In this document: in pieces, positions 13,566 through 26,290 of the stretch
Position numbering within the stretch: position 1 is the stretch's first letter
How the letters are laid out: each line of letters opens with the position of its first letter
DNA from: Paragonimus westermani
Taxonomy: Eukaryota; Platyhelminthes; Trematoda; Plagiorchiida; Troglotrematidae
Direction: 5' to 3'
Length of the DNA stretch: 64,000 nucleotides
Assembly (NCBI GenBank): GCA_008508345.1
Contig: QNGE01002990.1
Span: 10,097 to 74,096, forward strand
Program-made: the position numbers and the translations under genes
The notes under the pieces: model-generated
Database searches by the model: none
Told to the model about the DNA's origin: nothing
What the model saw: the letters and a program-made list of their open reading frames with translations, nothing else

Positions 13566-14318
13566 ATGCTTTCAAGGTGTGCAGTCCGTGATAAGGAGTT
13601 CCACAAAAACGGTAGGATTCTAATCTGTCTTCTGTGCGAGCTTCAAGTTCACCCATCCTGTGAACTGGTTCCCCCTTTGGTTTTCAAAGGAGAACCTAAC
13701 TGCAAATCTAGGATGTGTTCAACCTGTATAGTTGATGTGACCTCAGAATAGGGTTAGTTTGCTACACAGCATGTTACTCAGTAAGCGTCACACATCTGTC
13801 GTCATGCCAAAGGTGCACCGCATATCCCACCCTACTTCCCTGAGCCTTCGCACACAACTCCTAGTAGGAAGAAAAGAGCTGCAAAACCATTCGAAGCGAA
13901 TGAGCGACTTTCACTTCAACAGCTAGTTGATTTAATGTCTTGATAATACGAACTATAGCCCCCTAGGCTTTATGACATAGTCTAGTAGGCCTACTGACTT
14001 CGAAGCTCATTTTGCTGGTTAAAACAATAACCCACCCTCTGTTAGCCTTTGCCATCCAGGCAGACGTTCGCAACTAAACTGCGACTACTGTTGACCCAGC
14101 CAGCCAAAGTGAACAGAAACAAGCTGGGGAAAATTCAGCCCATTCACGTTGACGGACACTGTAAAGCAAACACCATAGACGCGAGCATCAGCACATCCAG
14201 GATAAAACAATCAAACTCGCTCATAATTGTGTGTCGGTCTATAATTGTGCTCAGTCTGCCTGAGAGTTGTTCAGTGTTACCAGCAGATTGCGAACAGCAC
14301 GACATAAAGTACTTCTAA
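13566..14318 (+). pseudogene. Broken retrotransposon ORF1 (copy B)
   Basis: The 13566-13751 piece (61 codons) has a zinc-finger-like spacing of cysteines and histidines: a Cys near the start, then LICLLCE, VHPSCE and MCSTC. This resembles the PHD-like finger at the start of ORF1 in some CR1 elements. The 14049-14318 piece (89 codons) carries KLGKIQPIHVDGH and aligns with the ORF1 core of copy A. Between them the frame is interrupted, including a stop directly after the finger. The expected role, nucleic acid binding by the element's ORF1 protein, is family knowledge; this copy cannot make it. Confidence 0.6.
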
Positions 14319-14372
14319 ATTCTTCAAAAAAGCTGGGTTTTCCTGGTATCTTCCCAGAGCGACCCAAATATT

Positions 14373-16560
14373 GATAATGGGGGATTTTAACCACTCGGAG
14401 CCAAAATGCAAGAACCATCTATTCAATACTGTAACGCCTTTCTCCGCTGGGAATTTCTTTGAGGCAGTAATGGAAGGTGAACTATCTCAGCATACGATGT
14501 AGTGAGTAGGCCAGGGGCCACCGTGTCTTGATTACATTTTACCAACAAGGTTGACATGATAAGCAATCTGAATGTCACAGCTCCATCTGATGGTAGAGAT
14601 CATGGGATAATTAGATTCAGTCATTAACACGGAAGCAGACGATATACTTCCCAAAGTACGTATCTACAGGCATATCACAAGGCAAACTTCTCAGAGCCTA
14701 GCTAGGTTGAATGGCTTGGTTACCATACTACACCCAGCTTGGATGGTCACTAGCAGTTCATCGTTGAGAAACTCTCCGATGCCGTTAACAGCCATGTACC
14801 ATAAATGCGTCCCCAGCCTAGTGCAAAGCCTAAACACCTATGGAGTAGAATCAAACTTTTAATTATAGTGAAACGTTCAGCCTAGAACAGATATCAGTTA
14901 GAACAAACTGAGCCTGCGCTTGTTGACTATGTACTCTGGCGCAATCGTATCACAGCTGATATCAGAGAGGACTGGTTTTGCTATCAACATGGTCTTGCTG
15001 GAAAGCTGAAGATGAATCCCAGACTTTTCTACAGCGAAGTCACAACACACCTGAGGATTGAGTTTGGCATTTGGCAACTACAAACCTCTGGTAGGTTTAC
15101 CATTATAGATATATAGATGGCCGACGCTCTGGGTACACCGTACGTAGGTATGCAGAGATGTCTAGATGCATAGGGTTTGAGTGCGTACGCAGCAACTTGA
15201 CCGAATTGCCTCACATTTCAATGTCACAAGTCAGTCAACTCAGAGATACTACTGAGCTATAGCCTACACGACCGAGGCGTGATATCACCTAACTTTTTGG
15301 AAAACTATCCCACGGAATTAGCAGGAACGCTTACAGCATTTTTCAGTCGCTCCTTATCAATCGCTCGTTTACCTAAAGCCTGCAAACGGTTCACAACCAA
15401 ATCTGTCTTCAAAGGTGGGTGCACAGGTGCCTCGGCAATCTGCCGACCAATATTACTGTTTCCACTGGTCTCTAAAGCGAAGAAGAGCTTAATCGCTAAC
15501 TTTCCCCGGGCTCAGGCTAAAAAGCTCCGACTCATCATCGATGAACTACACGACTTTCGCAAGGGATAGTCATGCGTCATGAATCTGCTGACTGTTCATG
15601 GTGTTTGGACGAGGGCGGCAGACTCAAGATAGGCCATATACGTCGTTTATCTTGACTTACCCAAGGCCTTTGGAAGGTTGATCATTTCATCCTGCTACGA
15701 AAACTGAATAGTTACGGCCTTGATGAGAGCTTACTTACATGGCTAGAGGATTATCTGAGTGAAGGTAGGTTCGAAGTCAAGGTAGTGAACAGCTATCAGA
15801 ATGGATACCAGTCAACAGCAGCGTTCTGCAAGAATCAATCTTAGGACCCCTGTTATTCATTCTTTCCGTTCTTGAACTACCCAGTAAAGTCAGATCACCG
15901 ATTTCGCTCTCTATCTATGGCACAAATCTCCGGCAAATTCTAGAGTACCGAAATGTTGTAACCTTACAATACGATTTAAACTGCCTAAACCGGTGGTCCA
16001 TTGAAAATAATCTACCGTTCACTGTCAGCCAGTGCAAATTCATGCACGTTCACCATGGAAACTGTGTTGACTGTTACCTTGGTAACACATATCTACTGCC
16101 AGCATGCACCATAGTGCTGAAGACGGTTTGAATTCGTCTACAAACCGTGCTGCCGCGGCCAAGAAGGCACAAATAACTCCTAACCCTCCAGGAGGAATTT
16201 GTGGGATCTTCCGCCCTTAAATGTTTCCTGTTGTGCCCACACCTGTCGTCCTTGTCATGGAAAATATTTGGCACTTACTGGACGTGTTCTGAGATGGGCC
16301 ATTAAAAGAATTGGACTGACAGAACTGGGTTAACTCTCAGTAAGTTACAAATATCTCAGAGGAGATCTCGTTCATGCCCACAACCTGAACTATAGAACAG
16401 GAGGGTTACTTTGTAGACAGAACTGCTTCACAGTTAAAATCTATCCGCATTGGAACGCATAGCCCAACTCTTTGGTCACGACTGAATCGGCTGAGTCATA
16501 AAACAGTAGCCGATTGACGCATATGTTAGAGACAGTTGGCACTATAAGTTTTTTAGCCAT
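14373..16560 (+). pseudogene. Broken retrotransposon endonuclease/reverse transcriptase (copy B)
   Basis: The fragment opens with the endonuclease motif MGDFNHSE (about 14376). Reverse transcriptase signatures follow. Near 15405-15460 a fingers region resembles the usual pattern VYKGG...NYRPISL. Near 15640-15680, YLDLPKAFG preserves the first catalytic Asp (normally YLDFSKAFD). Near 15830-15870, SILGPLLFIL is the strongly conserved segment normally read as SVLGPLLF. Near 15960-16050, LNRWSIENNLPF and QCKFMHVHHGN match the thumb-side region. The usual FADD catalytic box has decayed to IYGTN, so the enzyme is dead. A C-terminal RGDLVHAHNL segment lies near 16360. Confidence 0.8.
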
Positions 16561-19500
16561 CAAACCAGCTCGGTCTCACATCATTCGTTGCATGTGTCGG
16601 ACTGAGTATTGTGTCAGTGTGCTTCAGCGTTCATTGCTGAGATTATTGCAGTCAACAACTTCATTGAATTTGCCACTTACTTGGTTCCAAGCAATTTTTC
16701 TTAATACCTACAAGCCGTTCAACACAATTTTTCACTGATCAGCGCAGTGACAGGAACACACAAACAAAGATCTTTCCCCCTCCTCTAACAACCTATGAAC
16801 CTAAGGACATACATTACGTTTACGGAATTCAATCGGAAGTCGGTGTGTCATGCTCCGGCGATACAAGCTTTCAGGCAGACTCTGGAGCTTTTCCATCTCA
16901 TTAACACCATTTACCAGTCGGCACATTTATTCTATAATCAGTATACAATGGGTCCATCCCCGTGGCAAGTTATTCTAACCCTCTTATCCGTGTAGAATCT
17001 AAACGCGACAGGTGGCAGCGATTTCTGCTACTCAGTACGGGAATAAAAGGAACGTGTCATGTTAACTGGAAATATCACCAATCTGACAATCAACCAATCA
17101 GAAAGTTGAAACCCATTGATCAGATTTGGCCAGATCATCAACTGCTGGGAAGACGAACGTGCGTGAATGGGCGATTGGGTGGAAGTACTTTGGCCGTCTT
17201 TAACAGTGGAAATGCTTCACTTACTAGCCGTGTTAGTTCAAACATGAATGATGGGAAAAACAACAGGCCAAGACTGGGGCTCAGGAGCGCACCGACAGTT
17301 GCAGTGTGCCGGTCACGAAGCACGTCACTAGTCTGTGAATAACAACCAGAAAATACTGGTGGCCATTCATAGTCAGAATTGTACTCTTGGCCTTAGCTAA
17401 AGCTTTGAATAAATTGAGAGAGATATCACCCAACGGATTACCTCCAATGTTGCACTTCGTCTGTTCTTCATGGGATTTATTTACATTGGAAGACATAAGT
17501 AGCTCTTTGGAAAGGTATTTTGATTATCAAGGCGTCAACTGGTCATCAACTACGTTTCCGAAACTTTGTGACAACAGTCAGTAGGCGATTAGTTTCAGGT
17601 TGACAAGTTCGTTGAGATAATCCCCGTTGAACAGCACCAGGGCTGCAGTGTTTAAATTCATTTTAATTGAAACTGATGAAAATCTGAGGTTCATCCAAAC
17701 TTTCGGAGTCCACCATTACTAGCGTTTACTGGAAATTAGCTCGTGTTTTCTCTTATTTTTCCCGTGTCTGGTTATTAGAAGAAGTGGAGGTTTCATTTTT
17801 AAGGAAACGAAACGATGAATGTGTCTTTGTTGAGGTAATATATGTCAATGGAGTAAAATGCTGCGGTATGATAAAGCAGTCTGACCACCTTGACCGGACA
17901 CTGAATAAAAATGTCAGTGGGAGTCGCATGACTTTACTCAATGTAACGTCGTTATTTACACATTTGGAAGTACTAAAACCATTACATCCTCAAGAATAAA
18001 AGTGGTTTCAACACATTTCGCAGAGCACATTGTTACGGCTTAATTTAGTCCAATCGAGATAGCACACAATGCCTTCACACCACTATACTAGGATTGAGCC
18101 CATCAAAAACGAAGGTGTAGTTCCGTTTACGTCAAGTCTGTCAGACGTGTCAGATCAGTCTGGTCGATAGTACCCAACTCTTGACAGACCTACCAATGGT
18201 TGAGAAGAAATACAGGACTCGAACCACCATGCTTCCATGAATCAACATAGACAAGACAAAAACCACAATGATTTGGCTACTTCGTTGTTTTGACACAGAT
18301 TTTGTCTCATCGGCGAAAAGTCATCAATTAATAAATTTATCACTTGTTTTTAGATTTTTCTAAATTTATAGAACCGCGAGATTTCCTAACGGATTGTATC
18401 ATCAAGGTCGCATTCTCAGTAACGATGGAAAGATTACTTCTTGGACGAAAAGGTTTGACATTTTGTAAGAGACAGACTGAAATCCTACTGCTCCAACCTG
18501 GCAGATAATTAAACGGTGCGGCCTCAAGTACTTCCACGAGGTTCACACGTTCTTCCACAAAACTACAAAACATTACAACGGGAATTCCAAGTTGCCTACG
18601 GCTTTTCTCAGTTGTTCTTGTTCATCATCCAGCCGTATCTTTCTAGCTCAGGTTCATACATTCTGTTACGCCAGATTTCCACCCTTAAAGTCTTGTCTTG
18701 CTAAATGCAAATTGTTGTAGTCTAGGGAGTAGCGTTATCGTTCGTTTTGTGGGACGGAGCATCCCTTCTGTATATTAGGCATAAAAATTAGTAGATAGGT
18801 GGAACTCATATTGTTCCATAACGAAAACCTCTAAATCTCATGTACATAAAAATTACCAAATAAACTAATCCAAATTTGCACACCTTTCGTCAGTTAAAAA
18901 TGCCAAAGGAAAACAATGGTAATTGTAGGAATACTTCTAAAACATGTCAATTCGAAGGAGTCGATATAATTGGTGAATTTTGCTGGTATAAATTGAGTAT
19001 CACTAGCAGGTGCTGGTGGCAGGTACATGTCCTATCGAATAATTCTCATAAAGGCGAAACTCGAGTAAGGGGTAGGCTGATATTCTACATGGATGCGCCC
19101 CTTACGAGGTAACCGTTTTAAAATCTATGTTAAAGGCCCCGCAGTAGAAACGATCGACTCACCTCATGCAAAAGATCAGCCACATTTTGAGTAGTGCTAT
19201 GATTGTCTGTCCCTCATTTGATGTCAATTCAAGGACCAGAAAAATGTTGGAAGAGAGTAAACTAAAATTCTAACGAATCCTTGCTGATAGTGAACTTACC
19301 TATCAGCGTAACCATTATTCACGGGAACAAACCTCATACTTAGAAAATAAAGCGTCGGAAATAAGCGTCACTTTCCCAAACTGTCTTGTTACCGGCTTAC
19401 TGAGTAATCTTAGCTTAAACTTCCCCCATAACTTCAGTCTACTTATTGTTTTAAGTAGCCACCTTTACACTTATATTTATTCAGAAACCTATGTATGCGT

Positions 19501-22184
19501 TTAAACAAATCTCTCAGCTTACTGAATATTACGGTTAGTGTACTGCATTTAAACGGTAAATTTACTGTAAACTTATCGCGTCATTTCAGGGAAGAATTGA
19601 TGGCAGTATCATAGTATTCTACAGAACAGAGATCATTTCAGTGGTTGAACTGAACTTGAAGCAGCGTGCGAATTTGATATGCGATGTCATAGACACTACT
19701 GATTGATCTAAGTGTCATTACGCAAAATATACCTTCGTGATCGTAACCATCTTCTGTGTGACTTAGCACTCGGTATAGTCTTCAATTTTCATAAACGCCT
19801 TAATAGTTCATCATTATTCTTGTGGACGCAATTTGGGCGAGGTAGTCTGGGAGGGAAGTGCATCACTTCTGCAAACTGCGGTCAATAACCATATGGTCAG
19901 GAGTTTTTGGCCAGCACTGGAATTGAGGTTCGCACTTGACGGAGTTCGTCAGTTTAGATTTGAACTCAGATTCATATTCCTACTATGCAGCAAAAACGAC
20001 CATTGCTATGTTAACCTTAAATTAGACATGGTCAAACGTACAACTACCGTCGCCTGTACATGATGCTTAGCCTGTTAGCAGAATCTGGAAGAAGTTTAGA
20101 ACCTGTGCCATCAGTGCTAATTGGTGTAAAAGAATGTAGATTGATTCTGACAGGGTACCACCACAAACCTGATTTAACTTTGTTTCCTACCTATTGGATA
20201 ATTTTCTTTAGTAAGGAAGGTGTGCAACTTTGATTAGCCTCATTTGAACAAAAAATACACCTGATCTCATGTTTTTCTTTTGAATCAATATCCAATCGTT
20301 CCTGATAAAATTACAGTAAACTAACAATTCCTTCTCATTACATCATGCCAACAGTGTACGCTACCTTTATGAATGAGTTTTTATTTTCGATCCAACTGTT
20401 CTTGAGGTGATGATATTCACTGTTGTGCCACAAACTTTGCGTCAGACACAACGAGGTGTTTAACCGCTCGGTCACGTACAACTGCAATCTCGGTTGCTGG
20501 TTGGAGCGTAGACATCTACCATTGAAGGGCTCTAGCAAGAATAAAACTCGTCTAGTGTCTGGTTGATAAGTCTACCTGGATGGTGAGCTGCGGTCTGAAG
20601 TCGGTACTGTGCAATTCGTGTTAAATAAACACGTCCTCTATTCTAATGATGCCACCAATAATTAGCCAGCGTTAGTTGCCTGGGCCAGTTAAATAAAACA
20701 ACCAATCTTTGCAACTATTGACTTCACAGTTTCCAATGGAAATTATGTGTAATAAAACTATACAGGCTAACCCTTAGAGTTTTAGTCCTTTGTATCTCGG
20801 TTAAATGATTCCACAATGTTGGATTAGTTATTCTATCTCAATTTGTAGTCCACACTTGTTTATGCGGACCGTAACCTCTGTCCGGTCCAGCTTACAGTCA
20901 TACTTGATCGCATTCCCTACCTGAACGTCAGCCAGCTTATAACGACTACTACCATTAGTTCAGCTTGCATTCGCCGGTTTTAAACCGCATTGATTAAAGG
21001 AAGTATGCTATGATACGTCGTGTGGATAGGCGTGTCGCTGGCACACCCATAACTGGTAGACCATGACGTCATAGGTTGATAACGTCACGTGAGTGAAACC
21101 CCCTGCGCTTATGGTAAGTTAATCGCGAATTTTCAAGGGTGCTGCATGTTTCCAATCTTATCCGATGTGCCCTATAATTAGCCTGGTCTTCGTCTAACTC
21201 ACGTCTTACTCTCCATGTGCATCGCGTTTGTTGTCGCTTTCCCGTCAGGAGACAGTCATGCTGATCAGAGAGTTTGCACCGTGGCCAGCACAACGATTGC
21301 TACTTGTTCGTTCGCGTGACGCTATCAATGCCCAGCACGAGCGCCCGACCACGTGACCGGTGAGACGTCAACAAAACAGATATTTAGGGAGGAAACTGAC
21401 AGAGCAGCGGATTATTTGGAGGGAAGCTAATTTTGGTGACATAGGTGGCTAAATCTTATTGTTACTGGCTTGAGCTATAACTTGCCCAAACACTAACATC
21501 AAAAATACGCCAATTATCATGAGTAACCGGTGGGTCTGCACGCAGTGGATTGACCAAAGCCTACAACTGATTAGTGTTGTCGAGTTTCGGCTAAGTACTG
21601 AAAGGGGCCATAAACAGGGCGCACTTAAAGTACAATCTGAGTACTCAGTTATGTTAGCAGAAATACCACCACTCATCTTGACCCGGACTTGAATACTTTA
21701 TTTTCCACCTGTAAGATGAGTGTGTTACCACTTTTGCGTTGGGATCACACATCATTTAACCACTCAAAAAGTTCAGTCGTAATTAAGTGTGACTAACAGC
21801 AATGCTGTCCGCTCCTCGCAAGACCGTACACAGTAAGTGTTCTGTTGACTCCACTCAATAACTCATGACGTAGGGAACAACAACAACCAAGTTAATTTTA
21901 CAATTTAACTCAAAGTATTTAATGCAAACTAACGGGGACTATTTATCTCATGAGTTGCCTTTTACGGGGAAGAAGCCGTTTCCTCTCAATCCGTTATTCC
22001 CTGCACCCCAATCATTCTGACGTTTGTTGTGTTCGTTTCTGCCAATCTCCGTTTCCTCATCCAGGGTAATTTATTGATTTCTGCCCATCGTTTGTGCTTA
22101 CCTCCATTCGGATGGAGACTCAAATGTGAATAGCCCACAGGCAAAAATGCACGGGTAATTAAAGAGAAGAAAACGGAGAAGTAG
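16561..22184. other. Gene-poor DNA; a few exon-like frames, none confirmed
   Basis: No gene can be supported. Three + frames read somewhat like protein: 17387-17584, 17784-17999 (71 codons, directly after a pyrimidine-rich stretch ending in AG near 17780) and about 18353-18508 (after a TTTTTAG). None belongs to a family I recognise and no phase-consistent joining could be shown, so they are mentioned only. Around 20940-21420 the DNA is richer in CpG and contains a 74-codon minus frame that reads like a repeat remnant. No simple repeats or RNA genes are seen. Confidence 0.4.
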
Positions 22185-22212
22185 ACTGTACGATGTTTAA
22201 ATCGCATACATA

Positions 22213-22240
22213 TTTGTGTTTGTGTGTGCGTGTGTGTATG
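22213..22240. repeat. GT-rich microsatellite
   Basis: An imperfect (GT)n run interrupted by a C and an A or T. It explains the Thr-His and Thr-Gln repeats seen when the minus strand is translated, so that frame should not be called a gene. Confidence 0.8.
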
Positions 22241-22534
22241 TCTTTGTAAGTGCACAAAGAGTGGTTGACAGAATTGAGAAGACAGGTTAAGCGAACACTT
22301 ATACGAGAGGTCTATTTTCCTACGGTACCCTCACCACTCTAAGGCCTCTATGAGGAAACTATGAAGCTCAGAGAGTTGAAATGAGCTCCGCTGTTTGGGA
22401 ACTGTGCTATATCTTCCATATTAAAATAAACCAAAATGTATGTAAGACTGAATATGGGAATATCACTCGCTTTACCCGTCCACTGTTTTGTGCCCTACCC
22501 ATTTGTTTTATCGAGGTTTGATAAGTTTGTCCGA

Positions 22535-22600
22535 GTGTTTGTGTGTGTAAGAGAGTGAGTTTATGTGTTTGTGCGCACCAGTATGTGCGTACAGATGACG
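22535..22600. repeat. Second imperfect GT/GA-rich tract
   Basis: About 66 bases made mainly of TGTG and GAGAG runs with interruptions, some 300 bases after the previous GT tract. It is degenerate compared with a true microsatellite. Confidence 0.6.
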
Positions 22601-25600
22601 GAAAGTTGACAACGTTTGAGACTGAACAAGTCTCGTTCGAATCAAACGGCACATCAATTTTTGGGTTTCTCTATTCGATAGATTTTACTTAGCCTTCTTA
22701 CCCAACGTATTTTGTGTACGCAAGCTTCACAGTATGGAGAAAATAGGCGTGGCAATGTTGGTGCAAAGGTATCTTCCGAAAAATTTATACCTCCAGGGTA
22801 TGGGAATAAATTCGGAAAAATTTTCAAGACAGTACAAGGTTTTTATCAATCAATCTAAGACATAGCCTCCCTAAATATAACACCCTCGTTTATGAACCTT
22901 CATACAAAATATTTCCACGTTCAGATATATTATTATTAAAAAGTCTCCGCTATATTTATTGATCAGGAAAACATCTTTGTAAGTTTAAATTATGGCCTCA
23001 GGACGGACCAAACGTGACAGACAGTACACTGCGAATTTTTCGCTTAACTCAAGTTCCACGAATGCTAAGGCCCAGATTGAATTCGAATTTATCATACCAT
23101 CGGTCTATACCTTATGGATCTCTTCACTGCCTACCGTTTCAGGGGTAAAAATCGGGTCAAATTTTCCACCGGGACACGTGGTGCCTGACATCTAAAGCAT
23201 TTGGGAAGCTAAAGAGGTATATGGAATCTCAACAGTATAGCTATTAAATTTGGACAGCTAGAAAATACTGATCACCCTAGAAAGACGGAACGAAGGCTAG
23301 TCAAGAATCTACGTAAACAAACAAAACGTGGGTGTTCCAACCAATGCACCTTACACTTGGTAGACACACAACCTGACGAACCTCCAGTGGAACTCGAGAT
23401 TTGACAACAGCACTGGATTCACTTTAAAATTTGCGGACTGTTGCTGATTCATTTACACTGCTGTAGACGGACACAAACCTAGCCAGGTCGTGTAATTTTT
23501 ACTAAAACAGTAGGAGAATGAGAACTGCATTGCAGTCCGAAATTTAAGTTCAATTTAGCGAGTCACCGTAGGTGTCAAAACTCAAGGATTGGAATATGTT
23601 GAAATCAGACAATTTTACGAATAATCTCAAAACCATGTTTTGAATAATCCCAGCCGAGGCGTCTATGTGTGCACTACCAAAATGGTATAAATTTGTAATG
23701 GGCCTGATCAGTATACAATGAAACTGTACGGTTACTCCCTAGCAGATCTCGTAATCTCTGGTCGCCCACAATTCAGCAAACCATTGGCGAAATAATAAAC
23801 AGTACAACTTACAACATTCAGATTAAGCGTTACTTACGACAGTACAGCGTCATGCATATCGCGTACTGAGGTGTGTAAAACACGGTCGCGCGCATACACT
23901 AGGCACACACTGATATCCTAATGAGCGTTTTCAAGCACGCACACAGCACAGGATTATCGCTCACTGAGCACATCAACATAACGTCTAATCCACACACTTC
24001 AGTTACAAGCCAACAATTGTCTCATAAGGAAAGGTGGATCACAGTCTAATGCAAAATGTCGGTATTGATGTACGCATGGGAGTGGCACACTTGCGCTCCG
24101 TGAGATGCGCTCACGCTTGTACGGACTTCTTATGGGTTTAGAGTAGTTGGTAAAAGGAGGGGATGCGTCTGCGCACATTCAGGCATGGATTGTAGAGGCT
24201 GATGAAGATGAACTCCGCTGTAGGGAACAGTCGAAGATAGTTAGGAAATGAGTGCGAAAACGTGTTCAATCAAGGTGCAGTGATTCGCCTGGAACACAAC
24301 TTTACACCTCGTTTAAGGGAGTGCTCCAGAGATAGATACGCCTGTCTGGTGTACAGTACGGCCACTTGTTCTCGTTAAGGGTTATCCAATCAGAAAAAGA
24401 GAGCTCCGTAACCTACGACTTGTACACACAGCATCCCGCGCACTGTAGCGAGGTGTTGTGAATGAAAGACAGATTCACCCACGGCCATCTACAACTGTGT
24501 TGTTCCTATAGAGGAAAACCTGCTCTTCCGGCTTAGAAGCATAAACTTGTAACAACCGTTGATCATGTCAGTGTAACACCGTAAACGTGCAGCCCTTCCT
24601 CCTCCTGAAGACGTAGATTTTGAAGTGATCCTATCCGACCTTGAAACTCATTTGTTGTGTTTTGAGTACCGAAATATCTGCCAGCATAAGGTAACAATTG
24701 TATCACGGTTTGTAAAGCAACATCTATAGAACGCCGATATTTTTAAAGAAAATCAACCTTGTGGACCCCATTTCAGCCAGTTAAGCTCAAGTCTGAACAT
24801 CATTCCCACCAATGCTACTTCAAGTGTAAGAGTTCTACAAAGTGACCCACATTAAAATGATCGGTATTTTTCACGCTATTCGTCAGTTTAATTTTCAACA
24901 AACAAATATTGGTTGAAAACAACAATAAGTGCATGCTAACAGAGAGCAACGGTGAAGGTTGTAATTGGTAAGTGGCAATATCAGCTGAAGAATTACTTCC
25001 CAGTTTACATGAGTAGGACAGTTGGGTTAGCGTAAAAATGGAACTTCACAAATTAGCTAGGAGAACTGAGAGACCGACTGGAGGCAAATAAATAAAACGT
25101 GGAAGTGTTACAGACCGTTTGCCTCAGCGAAAAGTTTAACTGAGAGGAAAGACTTGTGCACACACAAACATACACTGACGCCCACGAAACATTGGCTAGT
25201 TACTGTGGTGGACGACGAGAGGAAGGTCGGGTGCTAAGCAACATTGTGTTCCTGTCAGGTTGACAGAAGGTTTCACCGGCTGCTATTACGGATTGCAATG
25301 TGTACAACCCTCGAAATAATGGAAATATGCTGTAGACTGCGACAATCCAATGAAGCAAACTTCAGCTAGTGATATACGATAGAGTAATACCTGTCCCACT
25401 GTCACATTGCCAGCGTCAACAATTCAGAGTTCATTACGCCAAGTTCGTCAGGCTTGAGTATGCATAGTACGTGAGACGAAATCAAGTACCGCTGTTTAAT
25501 GAACAGGAAGGTATCGATTACAGTGGTAACTCACTCAAAGTAACAGTCGTTCAACATTGGTCCATTGACAAAGAAACGATGATTATTCATTCTAAGACTA

Positions 25601-26229
25601 TCGACACAAAAGAGGATGGAGAAGGCTGTATTTCGTATAATTAAGCCAATGTGCTTGAGTAACTAAGGGACGATTCGTACATGAAACGTAAACGCATAAT
25701 ATTAGTTACTCACAAAAGCGAATGGTGCATATCGCTAACATCCTGAAACTGACGTTACATTTTTTCGAATATTTACAGACAGATGTATCTTTCGTCTACC
25801 AGGGAATGATTTGTCCTGTAAATTCGATAATATCTGATTAAGACGGAATACTTGCATCTAAAAGTCTACCCGTTCTGATTGCTTGGATTGAAAGGGTTCA
25901 GTCATGAAACACTAGAAGATTTATGACACTCTGAAAGGCTAGTGAGATTAAGCCACTTATTAAACAGTCACAGATATCTGTGAGCAGACCGATTTCTCAC
26001 TCAATACACTTGCAGCCATTCATCAATTCAACCGAGTTTCTCGTAATAAATGTGCTTTAGATGCAATACAATCATAGTCCATGGATTTTACCAGGATGAA
26101 TAGAGGCGGTTGTTCTTCTTCACATTTAGTAAACAGAAACAGGCCTGAGTAGCTCAATCACATCAATTCCGTCTTCAGATTGAACACCACTGAAACTTGA
26201 TCCCAGCGTCCATATTCAAATGAACCCAG

Positions 26230-26290
26230 ATAAGCGCTAGATCCGAGCGGCACTCTTATGAGAGCTCACCAGTAATGCACATCCTCGTCC
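26230..26290 (+). repeat. Diverged copy of a dispersed repeat (family of 60.5 kb)
   Basis: About 50 bases around the segment GAGCTCACCAGTAATGCAC resemble GAGCTCGTCAGTAGTGCAT at about 60565-60583, and the match continues on both sides at lower identity. This copy lacks a visible opposing arm. It suggests a dispersed family, but the assignment is by eye. Confidence 0.4.

Larger units (their letters stand above)
13310..16560 (+). mobile_element. Decayed CR1-like non-LTR retrotransposon, copy B (ORF1, partial endonuclease, reverse transcriptase)
   Basis: In order along the + strand: a Cys/His-rich ORF1 start (13566-13751), an ORF1 core (14049-14318), the second half of an endonuclease starting at MGDFNHSEPK (about 14376), and a reverse transcriptase (about 15280-16060) followed by a C-terminal region to about 16560. 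Frames are broken by many stops and shifts. Relative to copy A, roughly 1.1 kb between the ORF1 core and the GDFN motif is missing, so ORF1 runs almost directly into the endonuclease core near 14372. No target-site duplication or 3' simple-repeat tail is evident. Confidence 0.85.

Noticed and set aside
22186..22652. Minus-strand frames with Thr-His/Thr-Gln repeats
   Set aside because: They are translations of GT-rich simple sequence.
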